Below, in pieces: positions 60,249-64,000 of a DNA stretch of 64,000 bases (positions within the stretch are counted from its first letter, which is position 1; each line of letters opens with the position of its first letter). The stretch is from Bog-473 sp963840435 (GTDB taxonomy: Bacteria > Actinomycetota > Acidimicrobiia > Acidimicrobiales > RAAP-2). The DNA lies in NCBI GenBank assembly GCA_963840435.1, contig CAWIYY010000003.1, forward strand, positions 930,001-994,000, in the 5' to 3' direction. The notes beneath the pieces were generated by a model. That model worked only from the letters and a program-made list of their open reading frames with translations, was not told where the DNA came from and made no database searches. Made by a program: the position numbers and the translations under genes.

Positions 60249-61078
60249 ACGGGACCCGGCTCGACCCTTCGGATCTCGGCGTCCTGGCCGGCCTGTGCGC
60301 CCGTTCGATGGCGGACCCTCCCGCGCCCGACGAGCTCGAGGGGGCCCTGTGCGCAGACGATCAGCCGGCCGTCGTCTTCGGGGACCTCGAAACCGGCATC
60401 GTGGCGCTCGCCGAGTGCGACGACGGGCCGCACATCCGCCTGCTGGCGGTGGACCCAACGGCGCGCCGGCGCGGTCTCGGGCACGCTCTCCTGCAGTCGG
60501 CCGAGGACTGGGCTCGCGCCGAGGGGCACCAGACCCTCATCACCGGCGCCGACCCGCCGTACTTCCTGTGGCCCGGCGTGCCCAGCACGGAGACCGCGCT
60601 CCTCTACCTCCTCGAGCGACGCCATTACAACCGCACCGAGGCCAACTTCAACATGGACGTGGACCTGACGCGCATCCCCGAGGACCCAGGCGGCGGGCAC
60701 CGTCTGGCCCGGCCCGAGGAGCGAGCCGAGCTGGACGAGTGGATGGCGGACAACTGGCCCAACTGGCGAGCGGAGGTGCTGCGGGCATTCGACAAGGGCA
60801 ACCTCGTCATCGCCCGCTCCGACGGAGCAACAGGACCCATCACTGCCTTCTGCGCGTTCGAGGTGAATCGCCGCGGGCTGCTCGGTCCGGTCGCTGTGCG
60901 GCCCGACCTCATGGGGCAAGGCCGCGGCAAGGGCGCCCTGCTCGGGGCGCTCCACGAGCTCCGGCGCCGGGGCGCTGAACGGGTCTCGGTGGTCTGGATC
61001 GGCCCCGTGGTGCCCTACGCCGCGGTCGGGGGCGTGGTGAGCGACATCTACTTCGTCTACCGAAAGGGCTTGGCATGA
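60245..61078 (+). CDS. GNAT-family N-acetyltransferase, tandem domains
   Basis: A 277-residue protein with two GNAT modules. The first has IRLLAVDPTARRRGLGHALL (acetyl-CoA loop RRRGLG) near residue 65, the second LGPVAVRPDLMGQGRGKGALL near residue 220, followed by VSVVWIGPVVPYAAVG. Starts at GTG, overlapping the short upstream ORF, and its stop overlaps the GH20 start (ATGA). The overlap with a hexosaminidase gene suggests an amino-sugar substrate (inference). Confidence 0.85.
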   Translation: MNGTRLDPSDLGVLAGLCARSMADPPAPDELEGALCADDQPAVVFGDLETGIVALAECDDGPHIRLLAVDPTARRRGLGHALLQSAEDWARAEGHQTLITGADPPYFLWPGVPSTETALLYLLERRHYNRTEANFNMDVDLTRIPEDPGGGHRLARPEERAELDEWMADNWPNWRAEVLRAFDKGNLVIARSDGATGPITAFCAFEVNRRGLLGPVAVRPDLMGQGRGKGALLGALHELRRRGAERVSVVWIGPVVPYAAVGGVVSDIYFVYRKGLA

Positions 61079-62796
61079 ACCTGCTTCCGGTGCCGCGGAC
61101 GGTCGAGCTCACGGCTGCACTGGTCGAGAACCGTCTGCCGTCCACCCGACTCGATCCTTCGTTGCCGGCCCAGGGCTACACGCTGCACATCGGGCCGGAC
61201 GCGGTCGAGCTGGTCGGCGCCGACCAGGCAGGTCTCTTCTACGGCGCGGCCACCTTGACCCAGCTGGCGCGGTTGCACGGGGGCCGCCTTCCAGCGGGCA
61301 CGGTGCGGGACCACCCGGACCTCGCCGTGCGCGGCGTGATGATCGACATCTCGCGCGACAAAGTACCGACGACGGACTCCCTGAAGGCACTGATCGACCG
61401 GTTGGCCTCGCTCAAGGTGAATCAGGTGCAGCTCTACTCCGAGCACACCTTCGCCTACCAGAACCACGGACTCGTGCACGGCAGTGCCAGTCCGCTCGAC
61501 GCCGACGAGATCCGCGAGCTCGACTCCTACTGCCGGGCCCGCCACGTCGAGCTGGTGCCCAACCAGAACTGCCTGGGCCACATGAACCGCTGGCTGGCCC
61601 ATGAGCCGTACCGGCAGCTGGCCATCGAGCCGGACGGCTTCACCGATCCATACGGCATCACCCGGCAACCGATGACGCTCGAGCCGACCAACCCGGGCTC
61701 GCTCGCGCTGGTGCGCGAGTTGTTGGCCGAGTTGCTCCCCCTGTTCACCAGCCAGCGGATACACGTCGGCCTCGACGAGGCCTGGGAGCTCCCCCACACC
61801 CGCATCGACGACTTCTTGGCCTGGGTGAGCACCTTGCGCGCGCTGCCCGAGCTGGCGGGGCGCGAGATGCTCATGTGGGGCGACATGATCACCGGGCGGA
61901 GCGACCTGGTGTCCAAGCTTCCCGACGGGGTGACGGTGTGCGAGTGGGGCTATGACGATTGGTATCCCTTCGACGAGCGCTGCGCGGTGCTGGCGGAGGC
62001 GGGCGTGCCCTTCTGGGTGGCTCCAGGCACCTCGAGCTGGATGAGCATCCTCGGTCGGGCCACCAACGCCCGCACCACGTGCCGGCGGGCGGCCGAGGCG
62101 GCCATGACTCATGGTGCCACCGGCTACCTCAATACGGACTGGGGTGACAACGGGCACCTCCAACAGCCCGTGGTGAGCGAGCCCGGGCTGGCCTACGGCG
62201 CGGCCGTGTCGTGGTGCCTGGCCGCCAACGCCGACCTCGACCTGCACGAGGCCCTGAGCACTCACGTCTTCATGGATCAAACGGGCGCCCTGGCCGACGC
62301 CGTCCTCGCCCTCGGCGATCTGCATCTGATGGTGACGCCGCAGTTCCCCAACATGTCGGCCCTGGTGATGAACCTCTACTACCCGCAGCTCCCGGTCGGG
62401 CGGTCGTTGACCAAGGGCCTGACGGCGGCCGAGGTCGATGGTGTCGAAGCCCGCCTGGCTGAAGTGCAGGCACTGGTGGCCCGGGCGAAGCCCCAACGGG
62501 CGGACGCGGCCGGACTCGTCGACGAGGTGGTGTTCAGCATCGATTTCGTGTCACTCCTCATGCGCGATCTCCAGGCCCGCCTGGCCGTCGACGGGCACAT
62601 CGGGTCCGTGCCGCCTGAGCAGCGGGAAGCCCTGGCTCGCGACCTGGACGAGCTGATCGACCGCTACCGGACCCTGTGGCTCGAGCGCAACCGGCCGGGC
62701 GGGCTCGAGGACAGCGTGGCCTGGTTGTCCAACATGGCCGCGGCCTACGCCACCGGACGACCCGATCCCAACTGGGGCGGCATCTCCATTCGCTGA
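61075..62796 (+). CDS. Glycoside hydrolase family 20 beta-N-acetylhexosaminidase
   Basis: A 573-residue intracellular-looking enzyme (no signal peptide). An N-terminal GH20b-like domain, YTLHIGPDAVELVGADQAGLFYG, precedes the barrel. VRGVMIDISRDKVPT opens the barrel and the catalytic Asp-Glu pair is in IHVGLDEAWEL (Asp234-Glu235); FWVAPGTSSWMSILGR and LNTDWGDNGHLQ line the pocket. It cleaves terminal GlcNAc or GalNAc; the C-terminal 150 residues are helical and resemble a longer GH20 subgroup. Translationally coupled to the GNAT gene. Confidence 0.9.
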   Translation: MNLLPVPRTVELTAALVENRLPSTRLDPSLPAQGYTLHIGPDAVELVGADQAGLFYGAATLTQLARLHGGRLPAGTVRDHPDLAVRGVMIDISRDKVPTTDSLKALIDRLASLKVNQVQLYSEHTFAYQNHGLVHGSASPLDADEIRELDSYCRARHVELVPNQNCLGHMNRWLAHEPYRQLAIEPDGFTDPYGITRQPMTLEPTNPGSLALVRELLAELLPLFTSQRIHVGLDEAWELPHTRIDDFLAWVSTLRALPELAGREMLMWGDMITGRSDLVSKLPDGVTVCEWGYDDWYPFDERCAVLAEAGVPFWVAPGTSSWMSILGRATNARTTCRRAAEAAMTHGATGYLNTDWGDNGHLQQPVVSEPGLAYGAAVSWCLAANADLDLHEALSTHVFMDQTGALADAVLALGDLHLMVTPQFPNMSALVMNLYYPQLPVGRSLTKGLTAAEVDGVEARLAEVQALVARAKPQRADAAGLVDEVVFSIDFVSLLMRDLQARLAVDGHIGSVPPEQREALARDLDELIDRYRTLWLERNRPGGLEDSVAWLSNMAAAYATGRPDPNWGGISIR

Positions 62797-62815
62797 GGGG
62801 CCCCGACCACGGGTC

Positions 62816-62953
62816 TCAGGCCGCCCTGCCGCCCTCCTCCTCGTCGTCGGCCTCGTCGTCATCGTCGGCCTCGTAACAGTCCCACGAGCAGTAGCCCGCG
62901 ATACGAGGAGAGGCCGGGTGGTACCGGCAGCGCCGGCACAGCTGTGTCGTCAT
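62816..62953 (-). CDS. 45-residue Cys-containing acidic small protein
   Basis: MTTQLCRRCRYHPASPRIAG, then YCSWDCYEA with Asp/Glu-rich tail. Four Cys in a CxxC-N12-CxxxC array make a probable zinc-binding knuckle, followed by about 12 acidic residues. Codons fit the surrounding genome: third positions are G/C-rich. It converges on the GH20 gene, 19 bp away, and is too short for standard gene callers. Its function is unknown. Confidence 0.62.
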   Translation of the reverse strand: MTTQLCRRCRYHPASPRIAGYCSWDCYEADDDDEADDEEEGGRAA

Positions 62954-63034
62954 CGGTCGTCCTCGTTTCTGCAATGGCTGTCGAGTGTTGCGAAATGTGG
63001 TGCGATTGAGGCTCGTATCCCTCCGGAACGAAAA

Positions 63035-63059
63035 GAGCCGCTCCCCGGGGGAGCGGCTC
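63035..63059 (-). terminator. Intrinsic terminator hairpin
   Basis: On the minus strand GAGCCGCTCCCC pairs perfectly with GGGGAGCGGCTC (12-bp stem around one extra G), followed immediately by TTTT. It is the clearest intrinsic terminator in the window, placed 30 bp after the stop of the 48-residue ORF. Confidence 0.85.
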
Positions 63060-63088
63060 CTCGACGTCAGACTCTGGGTGAGCCTTCC

Positions 63089-63235
63089 TTACGACGTCGA
63101 GGCCACCCCCAGTACCAGGAGCTTGGGAACCCCGCAGATCTGTACCTCGCACATGGAGACGCGTGACTGCACAAGGGAGCTGTCGCTGCCCTGACACCGG
63201 ATCGGCCGATCCGTCAGCGAGGAATGCGTCGTCAT
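63089..63235 (-). CDS. 48-residue Cys-containing peptide ORF, leaderless unit
   Basis: MTTHSSLTDRPIRC, then RVSMCEVQICGVPKLL and VLGVASTS. A -10 of TATACT (minus strand, 63245-63250) is 9 nt before the ATG, and the terminator lies 30 bp after the stop, so it makes a compact transcription unit. It has three Cys, two in CEVQIC. A perfect 16-bp palindrome overlaps codons 8-13. It could be a small secreted or modified peptide or, alternatively, a structured RNA. I do not recognise a family. Confidence 0.5.
   Translation of the reverse strand: MTTHSSLTDRPIRCQGSDSSLVQSRVSMCEVQICGVPKLLVLGVASTS
63198..63213. repeat. Perfect 16-bp palindrome within the short ORF
   Basis: CGGATCGGCCGATCCG, with outer CTGA (63191-63194) and TCAG (63214-63217) bases extending partial symmetry to 27 bp. 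As RNA, it would fold within 25-45 nt of the predicted 5' end. It may be a protein-binding site on DNA or a leader hairpin. Confidence 0.6.
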
Positions 63236-63332
63236 GATGTGGTCAGTATACGAGAGCGCAGTGACACTCCTGGACGCGGCGATGCAAAGTTCACGTGCGC
63301 GTCACACACAGGCCGGAGACGGCTCGGCGCCG

Positions 63333-64000
63333 TCAGGCCGGGGCATCGGCCAGGCGCGCCTTGAGCTCCGGCTTGACCACCTTGCCGGTGGGGTTCCGGG
63401 GCAGCGCGTCAATGAAGAGGTACTGGCGGGGCACCTTGTAGTCGGCCAGGTGCTCGAGCCCGAAGGCCCGCAGCTCGTCACCGTCGGCTTGCGCGCCTGG
63501 GTGCAGCACGACGAAGGCGACGACGTCCTCCCCCAGGACGGGATGGGGTGCACCGACGACCGCCACCTCTTTGACCGCCTCGTGCTGCACGAGGACGTGT
63601 TCGACGTCCGTGGCGTGGACATTGTTCCCGCCCCGGATGATCACGTCCTTGGAGCGGCCGACGATGTAGAGATACCCGTCGGCGTCGAGCTTGCCCAGAT
63701 CGCCGGTCACGAGCCAGCCGTCCCGCCAGATCTCGGCCGTGGCGTCGGGGTCGTTGAAATACTCGCGCTGGCGACCGGGCATTTGCAGGCGGACCTCGCC
63801 CACCGTGTCGGGCGGCACCTCCTCGGTCGTGGTCGTCGACGATCCGCACCACCGCAGGCGGCGCGATCATGCCGACCGAGCCTGGGCGCTTGACCGCTTC
63901 GCCCTGGGGCATGACGCAGTAGGCGGAGCCAGCCTCGGTCATCCCGTAGTTGTTGGAGACGAGCGCGCTGGGCATCTTGGCCTGGAGCCGCTCCACCACG
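63333..64000 (-). pseudogene. Acyl-CoA synthetase, frameshifted and cut by the window edge
   Basis: Only the C-terminal third is in the window. It begins in one frame (SNNYGMTEAGSAYCVMPQG, SVGMIAPPAVVRIVDD) and continues in another from EEVPPDTVGEVRLQMPGR; the switch lies between 63818 and 63845. The second frame carries GWLVTGDLGKLDADGYLY, GRSKDVIIRGGNNVHATDVE and the catalytic-lysine motif RNPTGKVVKPEL. It would be a second FadD-type ligase in this region. A single indel with intact motifs suggests either a sequencing error or a recent mutation. Confidence 0.82.

Noticed and set aside
63191..63217. CTGAC...GTCAG around the 16-bp palindrome as a regulon operator
   Set aside because: The half-sites are 17 nt apart and inside a predicted coding region.

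Overview
The window comes from a high-GC actinobacterium, probably an Acidimicrobiia-like soil or sediment lineage (inference). The sequence support is GC-rich codon use with many GTG starts, a DUF222/HNH protein, an F420-type (DUF385) nitroreductase-fold protein, DUF3817 and DUF2510-RDD membrane proteins, two ClpP paralogues, and a secreted protein with 'YWLVASDGGIFSFGDA'-type repeats. At least 15 genes have a TANNNT-like -10 hexamer 6-9 nt before the start codon, which points to leaderless mRNAs. I see no rRNA, tRNA, CRISPR array, transposase or phage gene.

Layout. 1-7 kb: truncated HNH protein, acyl-CoA ligase with a small acyl-CoA dehydrogenase (ACAD), a divergent larger ACAD, a thiolase-like protein and a DUF429 protein. 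7-12.8 kb: GT39 glycosyltransferase, DUF385, SDR and carboxymuconolactone-decarboxylase-like genes, then an XRE regulator with a catalytically dead ClpP paralogue, divergent from an intact ClpP. 13-18 kb: Tat-exported phospholipase C-like phosphoesterase, amidohydrolase plus enoyl-CoA hydratase, lipoprotein, truncated haemoglobin. 18-26 kb: small housekeeping and stress genes (SRPBCC, aldo-keto reductase, rlmN, DinB, membrane proteins) with another thiolase-like and another crotonase gene. 26-34 kb: a complete branched-chain-type ABC importer (LivK, fused LivH-LivM, LivG, LivF) with a thiolase as last gene, then a single-chain CoA-transferase divergent from a TetR regulator. 35-38.6 kb: SDR, TesB thioesterase, AllA-like protein, cupin and a frameshifted 2-hydroxyacid dehydrogenase. 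38.7-41.7 kb: a secreted repeat protein whose 5' half is broken by many indels. 41.8-48 kb: NiCoT metal transporter with a Fur-family regulator, MFS pump with MarR, RDD, RraA and ThuA proteins. 48.4-58.5 kb: zinc alcohol dehydrogenase, VOC, PEP-mutase-like protein, RidA, class II aldolase, SDR, aldehyde dehydrogenase, ACAD, SCP-x-type thiolase and an HMG-CoA-synthase-like/DUF35 fusion. 58.5-64 kb: methyltransferase, thioesterase, GNAT, GH20 hexosaminidase, two tiny Cys-containing ORFs and a frameshifted acyl-CoA ligase cut by the window edge.

How it fits together. The dominant theme is acyl-CoA catabolism: activation, dehydrogenation, hydration, oxidation, thiolysis or retro-aldol cleavage, CoA transfer and thioester hydrolysis, plus a dedicated importer. 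The strongest new signal is an inverted repeat, CCTGAC-N6-GTCAGG. It occurs perfectly at three promoters and in near-perfect form at four more, always in a promoter of this catabolic gene set. One perfect copy lies between the TetR gene at 34.1 kb and the CoA-transferase. I infer a scattered TetR-controlled catabolic regulon spanning about 55 kb; its substrate is unknown.
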